A stretch of 64,000 nucleotides of DNA from Legionella israelensis (GTDB taxonomy: Bacteria > Pseudomonadota > Gammaproteobacteria > Legionellales > Legionellaceae). The stretch lies in contig NZ_CP038273.1 in NCBI RefSeq assembly GCF_004571175.1, positions 2,976,001 through 3,040,000 on the forward strand, given 5' to 3'. Under the pieces are notes generated by a model. The model made no database searches and was not told the DNA's origin. It was given only the letters and a program-made list of their open reading frames with translations. Numbering within the stretch: position 1 is the first letter of the stretch; each line of letters begins with the position of its first letter. The translations under genes were made by a program, and so were the position numbers. Shown here piece by piece: positions 9,532-18,739 of this stretch.

Positions 9532-10473
9532 ATGAGCCTATTAATTCTTGTTGAGCATGATAATCAATCCATGCATCCAGCCACGCGAAATACCCTTGCA
9601 GCAGCCTTGCAACTGAAAGAAAAACCAATATTGTTGGTGATAGGCAGCCAATGTCACCCGGTTGCCGAACAAGCTGCGAGCCTTGCCGGTGTGGAGGCAG
9701 TATGGATGGTTGATGATGCATCATGCTATGAACATCCGCTGGCGGAACAAATCTGTGAGTTGATTCTGTCTGTTGCTTCTTCGTTTGATTATTTTATTGC
9801 ACCTGCCAGTACTTTTGGTAAAAATATTTTTCCCCGTTTGGCAGCAAAGCTGGATGTCACTCAGGTATCAGATGTCACGCGCATTATAGAACGAAATGTT
9901 TTCGAACATCCTGTATATGCAGGAAATGCCCTCGAGACTGTACGTGTATTGGATAACATAAAGGTATTGACTGTACGCACAACAGCATTTGAGCCGGTGA
10001 CTGAAAACCAACCCCCCTGTTGCATAGAAAAATTGGATAAAGTATATCCATCATCCAAGTCTGAATTTGTCCGTCATGATTTGAGTGAGTCTGTTCGGCC
10101 GGATTTGGGCAGTGCCAGGATTGTAGTCTCAGGAGGACGAGGCTTGCAAAATGCTGAAAATTTTAAATTGGTGGAAGAACTCGCTGATGTATTAGGTGCT
10201 GCTGTTGGTGCTTCGCGAGCAGCTGTTGATGCTGGTTTTGTCCCTAATGATTATCAGGTTGGTCAGACCGGAAAAGTCGTGGCTCCCAGTTTATATATAG
10301 CGATAGGTATTTCAGGTGCTATACAGCATTTGGCAGGAATGAAAGATTCCAAGGTGATTGTTGCTATCAATAAAGACGAAGATGCACCTATTTTTCAAAT
10401 TGCCGATTATGGTCTGGTTGGGGATTTGTTTGAACTTGTACCGCAGCTTATAGAAGAATTAAAACAATGCTAG
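9532..10473 (+). CDS. etfA: electron transfer flavoprotein subunit alpha
   Basis: A 313-residue EtfA. The C-terminal FAD-binding domain is clear: [55 protein letters not shown] and [16 protein letters not shown]. The start at 9532 is set by a perfect AGGAGG six to seven bases upstream and by the family N-terminus [12 protein letters not shown] 23-codon upstream extension is open but overlaps etfB and is unlikely. The TAG stop is the first three bases of the left arm of a long palindrome (10471-10588), which may act as terminator or transcript stabiliser. Confidence 0.96.
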   Translation: MSLLILVEHDNQSMHPATRNTLAAALQLKEKPILLVIGSQCHPVAEQAASLAGVEAVWMVDDASCYEHPLAEQICELILSVASSFDYFIAPASTFGKNIFPRLAAKLDVTQVSDVTRIIERNVFEHPVYAGNALETVRVLDNIKVLTVRTTAFEPVTENQPPCCIEKLDKVYPSSKSEFVRHDLSESVRPDLGSARIVVSGGRGLQNAENFKLVEELADVLGAAVGASRAAVDAGFVPNDYQVGQTGKVVAPSLYIAIGISGAIQHLAGMKDSKVIVAINKDEDAPIFQIADYGLVGDLFELVPQLIEELKQC

Positions 10474-10588
10474 TACCTTATCCTGTAAATCATAAGATCA
10501 TTCATCCTTGACTTACCGTAGTCACCGCGGGAAGTCAAGGCATTATGTTGCTGCAGAATGATCAATCTATTTTCAGGATGAGGTACTA
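10471..10588. repeat. long imperfect palindrome (element D) at the etfA stop
   Basis: Left arm TAGTACCTTATCCTGTAAAT...GATCATTC pairs with right arm GAATGATC...ATTTTCAGGATGAGGTACTA. A nested stem pairs CCTTGACTT (10506-10514) with AAGTCAAGG (10532-10540). The whole 118 bases could fold into one long interrupted hairpin. There is no T-run after it, so it is not a textbook intrinsic terminator. Architecture (outer arms, inner arms, short apex) resembles the other intergenic palindromes in this window. Confidence 0.8.
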
Positions 10589-10589
10589 G

Positions 10590-10721
10590 GAGCTGTTGAC
10601 ATTTGTTTTCGTGCTCTCGCTTAAATGCTTACGCGCCATGGTTTATCCCCGGCATCCATGAGATCCGGATACCGCGGAAACTACAGTACGTAGGTACTAT
10701 AGAGTAATTGTCAACAGGCTC
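10590..10721. repeat. second palindromic element (element E) upstream of ald
   Basis: Outer arms GAGCTGTTGACATT (10590-10603) and AATTGTCAACAGGCTC (10706-10721) are reverse complements apart from small differences. The interior contains GTTTATCCCCGGCATCC and GGATACCGCGG. It directly abuts element D, and a related arm (GGGCTTGTTGACAATT) occurs alone downstream of ald at 11933. It occupies the ald promoter region. Confidence 0.7.
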
Positions 10722-10751
10722 TGGGCTTCAATGTAATGTGGAGAAAAAGAT

Positions 10752-11867
10752 ATGTTGGTTGGTGTACCTAAAGAAATAAAATCACAGGAAAATCGAGTTG
10801 GTCTTGTGCCCTCTAGCGTGCGAGAGATTGTTCGAGCAGGTAGTTCAGTTGTTATTGAAAAAGAAGCAGGTCTTGGTATAGGCATCAGTGATGAGGATTT
10901 TCGTGTAGCCGGTGCTGAAATTGTAGATACAGCAGAGGAAATTTTTGCCCGGGCTGATCTCATCATAAAAGTCAAGGAACCTCAGCCTGTTGAATGCAAA
11001 AGCCTTCGGGAAGGACAAACAATATTTACTTATTTGCATTTGGCGCCTGATCCACAACAGACACGTTTGTTAAAAGAGTCTGGAGTAACGGCAATTGCCT
11101 ATGAAACTGTGACCCAGAATGACGGTGGCTTACCTTTATTAACACCTATGTCACAGGTTGCCGGGCGCATGTCCATTCAGGCAGGGGCTCATTGCCTGGA
11201 AATGGCTCAAGGGGGTAGTGGTGTTTTACTGGGAGGGGTTCCTGGTGTGGCTTCGGCTAATGTAGTGGTTATAGGTGGCGGTGTCGTAGGTACTAACGCA
11301 GTTCGCATGGCCATGGGGATGGAAGCCCATGTGACTGTATTGGATAAATCCTTGCCTCGATTACGCGAATTGGATTTTCAATTTGGTTCCAAGTTGAACA
11401 CAATTTATGCTACTGTGGACTCCATCGAACATTATGTAACGAATGCAGATCTGGTAATAGGTGCAGTATTGGTACCTGGTTCGGCTGCCCCTAAACTGGT
11501 TACCCGTGAAATGTTAAAAGCCATGCGTCCCGGTTCGGTTGTGGTTGATGTCGCTATTGATCAGGGTGGTTGTTTTGAAACCAGTCGTCCTACAACTCAT
11601 CATGAGCCTACTTATGTGGTAGAAAATGTGGTTCATTATTGTGTCGCCAACATGCCAGGTGCAGTGCCAAGAACATCGACTTTTGCCCTGAATAATGCAA
11701 CTCTGCCATTTATTATCAGTCTGGTGACCAAAGGGGTAAAACTTGCATTGCTCAGTGACGGCCATCTGTTAAATGGTTTAAATGTACATAAAGGTATGAT
11801 TACACATGAAGCCGTTGCCAGAGACTTAGGATATGAGTATGTCACGGCCACGGATGCATTGTCTTAA
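10752..11867 (+). CDS. ald: alanine dehydrogenase
   Basis: A 371-residue protein, the usual length for Ald. It begins [20 protein letters not shown] with the substrate-binding Lys/Arg residues of the AlaDH/PNT family. Catalytic His lies in FTYLHLAPD, the Rossmann motif is [15 protein letters not shown], and the [14 protein letters not shown] segment is also conserved. It interconverts L-alanine and pyruvate plus ammonia with NAD. Amino acids are principal carbon sources for Legionella, so a catabolic role is plausible (inference). The start follows a GGAGAAA ribosome site. It is monocistronic, flanked by palindromic elements. Confidence 0.96.
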   Translation: MLVGVPKEIKSQENRVGLVPSSVREIVRAGSSVVIEKEAGLGIGISDEDFRVAGAEIVDTAEEIFARADLIIKVKEPQPVECKSLREGQTIFTYLHLAPDPQQTRLLKESGVTAIAYETVTQNDGGLPLLTPMSQVAGRMSIQAGAHCLEMAQGGSGVLLGGVPGVASANVVVIGGGVVGTNAVRMAMGMEAHVTVLDKSLPRLRELDFQFGSKLNTIYATVDSIEHYVTNADLVIGAVLVPGSAAPKLVTREMLKAMRPGSVVVDVAIDQGGCFETSRPTTHHEPTYVVENVVHYCVANMPGAVPRTSTFALNNATLPFIISLVTKGVKLALLSDGHLLNGLNVHKGMITHEAVARDLGYEYVTATDALS

Positions 11868-12266
11868 GCTGAATTAAGGAAACATTGCCCGTCTATATTT
11901 TCTGGAGCGCATGCTCTGGTCAAATAGATTAGGGCTTGTTGACAATTGGTCCTTAATCATAAACCAGATTTGAATTCCTGCTCCCGGATAAAGCTCAGGA
12001 GAGGAAATTCAGCATAGAGAAATATTGCTTAAATTTAAATCATATGACCCTGGGCCAATCATGAACATGAGTTTTCTTCTGATACACTCACCAAAATCTA
12101 TTTACACTCTCATATCTTTTTTATCCTGGTGCTTAAGATAAAGTTAAAAAAAATCTGAATTTTTGGGTAAATATAGGTATTTGAGTTTTTTTCAACGAAA
12201 AAGCGTATTTGACCCATGCGTCTTGAATGAAAATTGCTTTTGAAAATGCTCTAATAGACAGCTTAT
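11868..12266. other. 399-base intergenic region with repeat fragments, ald to the M48 protease gene
   Basis: Convergent gap with no credible gene. It contains GGGCTTGTTGACAATT at 11933-11948, which matches an arm of element E (10590-10721). A short palindrome pairs GAATTCCTGCTCC (11974-11986) with GGAGAGGAAATTC (12000-12012). From there to 12266 the sequence is AT-rich and I see no clear terminator. Confidence 0.6.
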
Positions 12267-13709
12267 CTACGTTCTCTCTGCCATAAATTTAATCTCATCG
12301 ATCATTGCCAGGATTCGTTCTCGCAAGTAGGGGTCATTTTGAGCTAATTTTTGCGCAACCTTTAATTGTCTCACAGCTTCGCGATGCCTTCCTTCTAACA
12401 ACAGGCATTGAGATTGAGTGAAATAAGCATAACCTTCTTGTTTTGACTCTCCTTGTGCACGTGCCAGCATTCTGCATAAGGGTAAATCTTTTTTAAACTG
12501 GCGACTCCCCTTTAATAAAAGGCGAGCCGCCTTTTCAGACTTTCCGACTTCTAATAATCCTTTGGCATAAGACATGATTGCCGAATAATTATCAGGGTAA
12601 TTTGTATACAATTTATTTAGTTTTTGTAAGGCATTTGAATGGTTTTTTAATCCAATTTCACTTTTTGCCATGGCGATCTGGTAATATAAATTTTCAGGAT
12701 TTTTTTTAATCAGTGGGGACAGGTGATTTTTAGCTTCATGGTAGCGGTGAATATTTAATAGCGCAAGGCTGTAGCCATACTGGCAGGCATCTGAATGCCC
12801 ACTGTTTCGACATTGATGTTGATAATATTCGATCAATTGCTTGCTGTCATTGGCAACCAAGGTTCTTATCAATTCTTTAAATAAATAATAACTCGGATTA
12901 TCTATGAATTTTTTATCACGACGATAGGAACTTCGATTTTCGGCTTCGGCAATTCTGTCATGATCGAGAGGATGGGTACGTAAAATGGCGGGAAGATTAT
13001 CTGAAAAATAATAACGAGAATTTGCCTGCATTTTTTTAAAGAAACCAGCCATTCCTTTTGGATCAAATCCAGCTTTTTTAAGCATGTCAATACCGATACG
13101 GTCGGCAGCTTTTTCATTGGAGCGAACAAAATTAATGTTGTCCTGCGCAAAACCGGTTAGTGAAGCCATCATTGCACCACTTCCCAACGTTGGATTGATC
13201 GCCCCTAAAGCAATGGAAGCCAACATGGAAGCCAGCATGGGAATGCGCATTTGTTTTTGATGTTGGAGCATGTAATAGAGGTGATGAAGACGAACATGAG
13301 CCATTTCATGAGCCATCACAGCGGCCAGTTCATTTTCATTTTCAGTGGCCAGTATCAGCTGAGTATTAATGCCGATATAGCCTCCAGGACCTGCGAATGC
13401 ATTAATTTCTGATGATTTGACAATGAAAAAATAAGGGGGAAGAATTTGTGCAGAAGTGGCGAGTTTTTTTCCAATGTGGTTGATATACTCGACCGCTAAG
13501 GGGTTTCTTTCAACCGTCTCAGATTGATTGATTAAACGTACAAATTCTTTTTCCAACTCTTCCAGCTCATCAGTGGAATAGGCAGAAAATGCGAAAAGGG
13601 ATGTGGAGACGGTTTGAAGGACTAAGAAAAAAAGGAGCCTCCACGGTTTAAATTTGCTAAAAAGAAAAGGCCAAAGTTTTATTTTTAAAAGTTGCATTAG
13701 GCTACTCAA
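12267..13709 (-). CDS. M48-family periplasmic metalloprotease with TPR tail (BepA-like)
   Basis: A 480-residue protein. An N-terminal signal or anchor segment lies at about residues 23-43 (WRLLFFLVLQTVSTSLFAF). The M48 catalytic domain follows, with zinc motif HEMAH (134-138) and the third-ligand segment SNEKAADRIGIDML near residue 200. After about residue 270 come helical repeats resembling TPRs (NPENLYYQIAMAKSEIGLK and others). This order matches BepA/YfgC, which assists or degrades outer-membrane proteins such as LptD at the BAM complex. A loss or change of ligands is not seen. It is transcribed divergently from ribD across 51 bases, so the two promoters must overlap or sit very close together. 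Confidence 0.9.
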   Translation of the reverse strand: MSSLMQLLKIKLWPFLFSKFKPWRLLFFLVLQTVSTSLFAFSAYSTDELEELEKEFVRLINQSETVERNPLAVEYINHIGKKLATSAQILPPYFFIVKSSEINAFAGPGGYIGINTQLILATENENELAAVMAHEMAHVRLHHLYYMLQHQKQMRIPMLASMLASIALGAINPTLGSGAMMASLTGFAQDNINFVRSNEKAADRIGIDMLKKAGFDPKGMAGFFKKMQANSRYYFSDNLPAILRTHPLDHDRIAEAENRSSYRRDKKFIDNPSYYLFKELIRTLVANDSKQLIEYYQHQCRNSGHSDACQYGYSLALLNIHRYHEAKNHLSPLIKKNPENLYYQIAMAKSEIGLKNHSNALQKLNKLYTNYPDNYSAIMSYAKGLLEVGKSEKAARLLLKGSRQFKKDLPLCRMLARAQGESKQEGYAYFTQSQCLLLEGRHREAVRQLKVAQKLAQNDPYLRERILAMIDEIKFMAERT

Positions 13710-13760
13710 AAATTGAATAATTTGTTATCATCTGCGCACTTTTAACGGATGCGTTAACGA

Positions 13761-14834
13761 ATGCACAAACAATTTCTGCTTGCTGCCCTGGAGCAGGCTA
13801 AACTTGGTCGCGGTTTATGTGCACCCAACCCCAGTGTGGGAGCTGTAGCTGTGCAGAATGGAACGATTATAGCACAAGCATGGCATCGTGGTGCAGGACA
13901 TCCACATGCTGAACAGGTTTTAATGGAACAATTTCCTGCAGGAACTCCTGATATCAGTATGTATGTGACTCTGGAGCCTTGTAATCACTGGGGTAAAACC
14001 CCCCCTTGTACGGATGCCATTATTCGTCACGGTATTAAAGAGGTGATTTATGGATGCCATGATCCCAATCCTCTGGTTGCAAGAAACAACACCCCTAAAA
14101 CATTAAACGATAACGGTGTAAACTGTACCTTTTTTTCTCTACCGGAAATTAATCGCTTTTATCAAAGCTATAAATACTGGATTAAGACAGGAAAACCATG
14201 GGTAACTGTGAAAATGGCACAATCATTGGACGGAAAAATTGCCGGCATACGTGGCGAGCGTGTCATGTTATCCAATTCATTATGCCATAAGTTTACTCAT
14301 GAGCTGCGTTCGCAAGCAGACATCATCTTAACCAGTGCCCAAACGATTAATCGGGATGATCCACAATTGAATGTGAGATTAAATGGTCAAATCACATCAA
14401 AACCATTGGCTATACTGGATAGAGATCTTTCTTTGAATCCGCAAGCAAGAGCCCTGAAGTGCGCAAAACATTGCCATATTTTTTATTCCAGGGATTCCAT
14501 AAGCCCCCAAGAGAGTCCGGGGAGAAATTATTATCCAACTTCTATAAACAATGATTATCTTGACTTGGAAGATGTGATCCTTCAATTAGGTGGGATGGGT
14601 TATCATGATGTCTTTGTGGAGGCTGGTGGCAAGATATTTAGCTCTTTACACAAGTCAGGTCTGGTTAACCGCACCTATATTTATATTGTTCCGATAACTC
14701 TGCAGAAAGAGGCCACATCAGCTTACCAGCTGGATCATGTTTTTGGCCTGGCTCATCAGATTAGCTGGCAGGAAATGGGGAATAATATGATAGTATGTAT
14801 GGACTGGATGGAGGATTCATGTTTACAGGCATAA
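13761..14834 (+). CDS. ribD: bifunctional riboflavin deaminase/reductase RibD
   Basis: A 357-residue two-domain enzyme. The N-terminal cytidine-deaminase-like domain has the zinc motif GHPHAEQVL and PCNHWGKTPPCTDAI; the C-terminal reductase domain begins near KPWVTVKMAQSLDGKIAG and contains SQADIILTSAQTINRDDPQL. It carries out the second and third steps of riboflavin synthesis from the GTP-derived pyrimidine. It is the first gene of ribD-ribE-ribBA-ribH and overlaps ribE by 16 bases. In many gammaproteobacteria nrdR precedes ribD; here the neighbour is the divergent M48 protease. There is no room for an FMN riboswitch in the 51-base gap upstream. Confidence 0.96.
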   Translation: MHKQFLLAALEQAKLGRGLCAPNPSVGAVAVQNGTIIAQAWHRGAGHPHAEQVLMEQFPAGTPDISMYVTLEPCNHWGKTPPCTDAIIRHGIKEVIYGCHDPNPLVARNNTPKTLNDNGVNCTFFSLPEINRFYQSYKYWIKTGKPWVTVKMAQSLDGKIAGIRGERVMLSNSLCHKFTHELRSQADIILTSAQTINRDDPQLNVRLNGQITSKPLAILDRDLSLNPQARALKCAKHCHIFYSRDSISPQESPGRNYYPTSINNDYLDLEDVILQLGGMGYHDVFVEAGGKIFSSLHKSGLVNRTYIYIVPITLQKEATSAYQLDHVFGLAHQISWQEMGNNMIVCMDWMEDSCLQA

Positions 14835-15427
14835 TAGAGCAACAGGGCAAGGTGATGGAGAATATTGGTCAAAAACAAGCCCATTATCTTACATTAACTT
14901 CTGATTTTGACTCTTTATCTATCGGTGAGAGTATCGCCGTCAATGGCGTTTGCCTGACTTTAGCTTCAATTGAAAAAAACGTACTTGGTTTTGACATATC
15001 ACCAGAAACGCTCGCTAAGACGAATTTAGCCCAACTTACAAGCGGAAGTTCAGTTAATCTTGAACGGGCCATGTCGGCTCACTCAAGATTTGGTGGCCAT
15101 TATGTCAGCGGCCACGTAGATGGCCTAGCCATTGTAAAAGAAAAAAAGGTTATGAATGAATATATTGAGCTGACCATTTCAGGCTTTCAGGCGGATGAAA
15201 TGAAATTTCTATTACCCAAAGGAAGTATCAGTATAAATGGAGTCAGCCTGACGATTAACAGAGTGCTCAATAACAGTATTGAACTAATGTTGGTTCCTCA
15301 TACCTTATCGTTAACCAATCTGGGCGATTTGTATCCAGGCCAGCAAGTAAATATAGAATTTGATTATTTGACCCGCATTGTTGCCCATCAGCTTCAACAT
15401 GCAGGGCATCTGACGAACGAGAGGTAA
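14819..15427 (+). CDS. ribE: riboflavin synthase alpha subunit
   Basis: A 202-residue protein made of two repeated lumazine-binding halves. Each half shows the family signature (SIAVNGVCLTLASIE in the first and SISINGVSLTINRVLNNSIE in the second), and it begins with the family-typical MFTGIIEQQGKV. It dismutates two 6,7-dimethyl-8-ribityllumazine molecules into riboflavin. The start at 14819 is preferred over an upstream in-frame codon because of the GGAGG six bases before it and because MFTGII is the universal N-terminus. It overlaps the ribD stop; ribBA follows after 4 bases. Also called ribC in some genomes. Confidence 0.95.
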   Translation: MFTGIIEQQGKVMENIGQKQAHYLTLTSDFDSLSIGESIAVNGVCLTLASIEKNVLGFDISPETLAKTNLAQLTSGSSVNLERAMSAHSRFGGHYVSGHVDGLAIVKEKKVMNEYIELTISGFQADEMKFLLPKGSISINGVSLTINRVLNNSIELMLVPHTLSLTNLGDLYPGQQVNIEFDYLTRIVAHQLQHAGHLTNER

Positions 15428-15431
15428 GTCC

Positions 15432-16640
15432 ATGACAACATCTTTTGCTACCATCGATGAAGCGCTTGATGCATTGAAAGCCGGACGAATGGTTATTTTA
15501 ATGGACGACGAAGACAGGGAAAATGAAGGCGATTTGGTTCTTGCAGCGGATCATGTGACACCCGAGGCAATTAATTTTATGTCGCGTTTTGGACGCGGTT
15601 TAATTTGTCTTTCTATGGCGGGTTCCATCGTGGACAAATTGAACTTGCCAATGATGACTCAACATAATGGTTCACCCTATGGAACGGCTTTTACTGTTTC
15701 TATCGAGGCAGCGAAAGGTGTGACTACCGGTATTTCGGCTAAGGATCGTGCTCGAACTATTCAGGTGGCTGCGAATCCGCAAAGCCGCCCTGAAGATATT
15801 ATTTCCCCAGGTCATGTGTTTCCTTTGCGGGCAAAAGACAGGGGTGTTCTTGAAAGAATCGGGCAAACAGAAGGTAGTGTTGATTTGGCGAAACTTGCGG
15901 GTTTAACTCCGGCCGCTGTAATTTGTGAAATTATTAATGAAGACGGCACGATGAGTCGACGAGAGGAACTGGGCCGATTTTCCCAACAACATAAAATCCC
16001 TTTAGTGACGATAAAAGATTTAATACATTATCGTATTTGTAAAGAGATGTTGGTGACTGCCTCGGCCAATGCAAGAATTCCTATGCAGAAATACGGCGAG
16101 TTTGACATGACTGTGTTTGACAATCTGCTGGATGATGACGATCATTTTGCTCTTGTACGTCCTCCTGTATTTGCCAATCAAGTCCCCTTGGTTCGAATTC
16201 ATTCTGAATGCATCACCGGAGATGTCTTTGGGTCCTGTAAATGTGATTGCGGAGTGCAACTGCAACACTCCCTCTCACTCATTGCAGCTCAGGGAGGCGT
16301 GCTGGTGTATTTACGTCAAGAAGGACGCGGTATAGGTTTGGCCAATAAAATCAAAGCATACAATCTTCAGGAACAAGGCTTGGATACAGTAGAAGCTAAT
16401 GTTAAGCTGGGCTTGCCGATTGATAATCGTGATTATGCCATTGCCTATCAAATTCTTAAATATTTTGGCATAGAAGTGGTAAGGCTGTTAACAAATAACC
16501 CTAAAAAAGTAGCTGATCTTGAGTATTTCGGAATGAAAGTGAGTGAGCGTATTCCTTTGGAAATAAAGCCAAACCATGAAAATATGACTTACATGAAAAC
16601 AAAACGCGATAAATTAGGGCATTTATTGGCCATAGATTGA
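15432..16640 (+). CDS. ribBA: bifunctional DHBP synthase / GTP cyclohydrolase II RibBA
   Basis: A 402-residue fusion. The N-terminal half is 3,4-dihydroxy-2-butanone 4-phosphate synthase (DDEDRENEGDLVLAAD, then TPAAVICEIINEDGTMSR). The C-terminal half is GTP cyclohydrolase II-like, starting near PLVRIHSECITGDVFG. It keeps the three zinc cysteines (SECITGDVFGSCKCDCGVQL), the YLRQEGRGIGL loop and the LLTNNPKK segment, so the cyclohydrolase half is probably active, unlike degenerate RibB-X fusions. It makes both precursors of the lumazine ring. It lies 4 bases after ribE; ribH follows after 90 bases. Confidence 0.95.
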   Translation: MTTSFATIDEALDALKAGRMVILMDDEDRENEGDLVLAADHVTPEAINFMSRFGRGLICLSMAGSIVDKLNLPMMTQHNGSPYGTAFTVSIEAAKGVTTGISAKDRARTIQVAANPQSRPEDIISPGHVFPLRAKDRGVLERIGQTEGSVDLAKLAGLTPAAVICEIINEDGTMSRREELGRFSQQHKIPLVTIKDLIHYRICKEMLVTASANARIPMQKYGEFDMTVFDNLLDDDDHFALVRPPVFANQVPLVRIHSECITGDVFGSCKCDCGVQLQHSLSLIAAQGGVLVYLRQEGRGIGLANKIKAYNLQEQGLDTVEANVKLGLPIDNRDYAIAYQILKYFGIEVVRLLTNNPKKVADLEYFGMKVSERIPLEIKPNHENMTYMKTKRDKLGHLLAID

Positions 16641-16730
16641 TAGCTCGGGATGTTGGCTGGAAAAGGAACAGGTAGAAGTTGTTCATCAATAGCTAAACAA
16701 AAATGAACCGCCAATTTAACAGGATACATT

Positions 16731-17201
16731 ATGAAACATATTAAAGGAATCAGTCATATACAAAACACATCATTCCCCATTGCCGTGATTGTCAGTCGTT
16801 TTAACCAGCCCGTCACCGAGGCTTTAAAACAAGGCGCGCTTCAACGCTTGTCAGAAAAAGGAATTCATTCTGAGGATATCATTCTCATCGAAGTGCCGGG
16901 AGCGGTGGAAATTCCCTTGGTGGCAAAAAAACTGGCACAACAAAATGAAATCAAGGCCATTATCGCATTAGGTGCAGTGATACGTGGAGAAACTTCACAT
17001 TATGACTATGTTTGCTCACAAGTGAGTGAAGGTTGTCAGCGGGTGATGCTTGATTATGAAATCCCCGTCATCTTTGGAATATTGACCACTGAAAATGAAG
17101 AACAGGCTCAGGAAAGAGCAGGGGGTATACATGGACATAAAGGTGTTGATGCTGTTGATTGTGCTTTAGAGATGGTCTCTATTATGAGCCAGGTTGAATA
17201 A
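16731..17201 (+). CDS. ribH: 6,7-dimethyl-8-ribityllumazine synthase
   Basis: A 156-residue lumazine synthase with family motifs VIVSRFNQPVTEAL near the N-terminus, PGAVEIPLVAKKL, GAVIRGETSHYDYVC (including the active-site His) and the NEEQAQERAG segment. It condenses the RibD product with dihydroxybutanone phosphate and closes the riboflavin operon. nusB, which often follows ribH in proteobacteria, is absent here; a 482-base non-coding gap comes next. The 90 bases upstream contain neither an FMN riboswitch nor an obvious terminator. Confidence 0.96.
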   Translation: MKHIKGISHIQNTSFPIAVIVSRFNQPVTEALKQGALQRLSEKGIHSEDIILIEVPGAVEIPLVAKKLAQQNEIKAIIALGAVIRGETSHYDYVCSQVSEGCQRVMLDYEIPVIFGILTTENEEQAQERAGGIHGHKGVDAVDCALEMVSIMSQVE

Positions 17202-17405
17202 TATTTACTCAGTTAAGATTGTAATAACCCAGTTTTGAAAATAGGCCATTAAATCTTTAGCGGCAAAGTTGATGATACTTTGGCTCGTTTTCTTAATGAA
17301 TTTTTGCGTAAATCAGCCTAAAACTCATTGAGGGCATGCTCTAAATAAATTAACATTAGTTTTGCTGTTGGAAGATTTAAACGGATTTTACATGTATCTT
17401 TTACC
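17202..17405. other. intergenic part before the family A element, no gene seen
   Basis: First part of the 482-base gap between ribH and the EctD homologue. It is AT-rich, with no convincing ORF or RNA gene. The remainder of the gap (17406-17576) is a repeat element, followed by about 100 bases that should hold the promoter of the dioxygenase gene; AAAGGAG at 17671-17677 is its ribosome site. Confidence 0.5.
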
Positions 17406-17576
17406 TCGACTTTGTGAACTTTTCCACTTACGAATCACCGTGGCATCGACCGTGGTGTCCATTCACCCGTATATTTATCAAAATCCAGTGTTTTCCAAGA
17501 CTTTGATAAATGGGATTGGCTTTTTTTATGGACGCCGTCAAGCCACGGCGATTCGTAAATTTTTCACAAAGTCGAG
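17406..17576. repeat. dispersed intergenic repeat family A, complete inverted-repeat copy
   Basis: The left end CTCGACTTTGTGAACTTTTC, followed by CACTTACGAATCACCGTGG, is answered at the right end (17543-17576) by CCACGGCGATTCGTAAATTT and then TTCACAAAGTCGAG. The ends are therefore inverted repeats of about 35 bases. An internal stem pairs TTTATCAAA with TTTGATAAA. It has no ORF of its own and sits just upstream of the EctD homologue. The same end sequences occur at 6351 and 25591. Confidence 0.88.
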
Positions 17577-17683
17577 TTTTTACAAGATTTGAAAAAAAGG
17601 CTTCCCGTAAAAAAGCAAAGTTTGCCGCAGGAGTTCTTCAAAATAGTCCTGTGTAGTATCGTTTAAAGATAAAGGAGCTTATC

Positions 17684-18580
17684 ATGATTGATGACAGATA
17701 TCCCAGTAGGACACAAGATGCTGAGCGTATTTTGCAAAGACAAGAGCCTGTCGTTTACAGTGCATTTGATGAAGAAGGTTATTTAAGCAAGGAACAGCTT
17801 CAATTTTTTGATGAAAACGGTTATTTAATACTGGAAGGTTTGTTAAAAGATAAAGTGCAGGACTTACTTAATGAGCTTCCAAAACTTAAGCACGCTCTTA
17901 AAGGGCAGGAAGAGCTTATTTTAGAGCCAGACACTGAAGTTGTACGCTCGATATTTTCTCCGGATAAGTATAGTGAGCTTTATTTTAAACTGGCTTGTAG
18001 CAGGCCTCTACTAAGCAGCGCTAAGCAAATCTTAAACGATGATGTTTATATCCATCATTCCCGTATAAATATTAAATCCGGATTCGATGGAAAATCCTTT
18101 ACCTGGCATTCGGATTTTGAAACCTGGCATACTGAGGATGCTATTCCAGGAATGCGAATGTTAACAGGTTGGGTTTTTCTTACTGAAAACAATGAATATA
18201 ACGGTTCTTTATTTGTTATACCAGGGTCACATAAAAAATTCATCAGTTGTGTTGGAGCAACGCCTGATGACAATTACAAACGATCTTTGCGCAAACAGGT
18301 GTTAGGGGTTCCAGGTAAAGAAACAATGCAGGAGTTAGTCAAAGAACATGGCATCAAAGGAGTCTATGGCCCGCCCGGCACAGTTGTTTTTCATGAATGT
18401 AATCTCATGCATGGTTCACCTGATAATATTTCTCCTTTCGATAGGACAAATCTTTTCTTTGTATATAACAGCCTGAATAATCAACCTTTAGAAGATCATT
18501 ATCCTTCCCAAAAAAGGAGACCGGATTTTTTAGCAAGACGGGATGTTGTTCCTCTTTATGAAGAGAAAGAATTTGCATGA
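17684..18580 (+). CDS. ectD: ectoine hydroxylase (EctD) homologue, Fe(II)/2-oxoglutarate dioxygenase of the PhyH superfamily
   Basis: A 298-residue non-heme iron dioxygenase. Residues 139-155 read FTWHSDFETWHTEDAIP, which fits the published EctD signature FxWHSDFETWHxEDG(M/L)P at all but two places (G to A, M/L to I). Predicted iron ligands are H142, D144 and H243 with 2-oxoglutarate-binding R254; this spacing is almost identical to characterised EctD (H146, D148, H248, R259, recalled numbering). The segments NGSLFVIPGSHKKFISCVG and FHECNLMHGSPDNI also match the family. EctD hydroxylates ectoine to 5-hydroxyectoine. No ectABC synthesis genes are in this window, so the substrate would have to be imported or made elsewhere. 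A different small-molecule substrate remains possible. Confidence 0.82.
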   Translation: MIDDRYPSRTQDAERILQRQEPVVYSAFDEEGYLSKEQLQFFDENGYLILEGLLKDKVQDLLNELPKLKHALKGQEELILEPDTEVVRSIFSPDKYSELYFKLACSRPLLSSAKQILNDDVYIHHSRINIKSGFDGKSFTWHSDFETWHTEDAIPGMRMLTGWVFLTENNEYNGSLFVIPGSHKKFISCVGATPDDNYKRSLRKQVLGVPGKETMQELVKEHGIKGVYGPPGTVVFHECNLMHGSPDNISPFDRTNLFFVYNSLNNQPLEDHYPSQKRRPDFLARRDVVPLYEEKEFA

Positions 18581-18652
18581 GGTCTCGGCAGCGTCGGGAA
18601 TATAATGATTTTTAGCAAAAAAGGACCTTTGACAAATGATTTACGGTCAAAC

Positions 18653-18710
18653 TGTGGGTAACGCTAAAGCGTTATCCATGGCTTGTTCAAATTAGCAAAC
18701 CCTGTTTGCT
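18653..18710. terminator. paired hairpins between convergent genes
   Basis: Two stems lie between the dioxygenase gene and the convergent cupin gene. GGGTAACGCT pairs with AGCGTTATCC at about 18656-18677, and AGCAAAC pairs with GTTTGCT at 18694-18710. Position suggests a bidirectional transcription end, although there is no long T-run. Confidence 0.45.
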
Positions 18711-18739
18711 GAGCAAGTGTATGAAACCTTCTATTTGCC

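Noticed and set aside
16641-16730. FMN riboswitch before ribH or before ribD
   Set aside because: Neither gap is long enough, and no RFN-type conserved blocks are seen.
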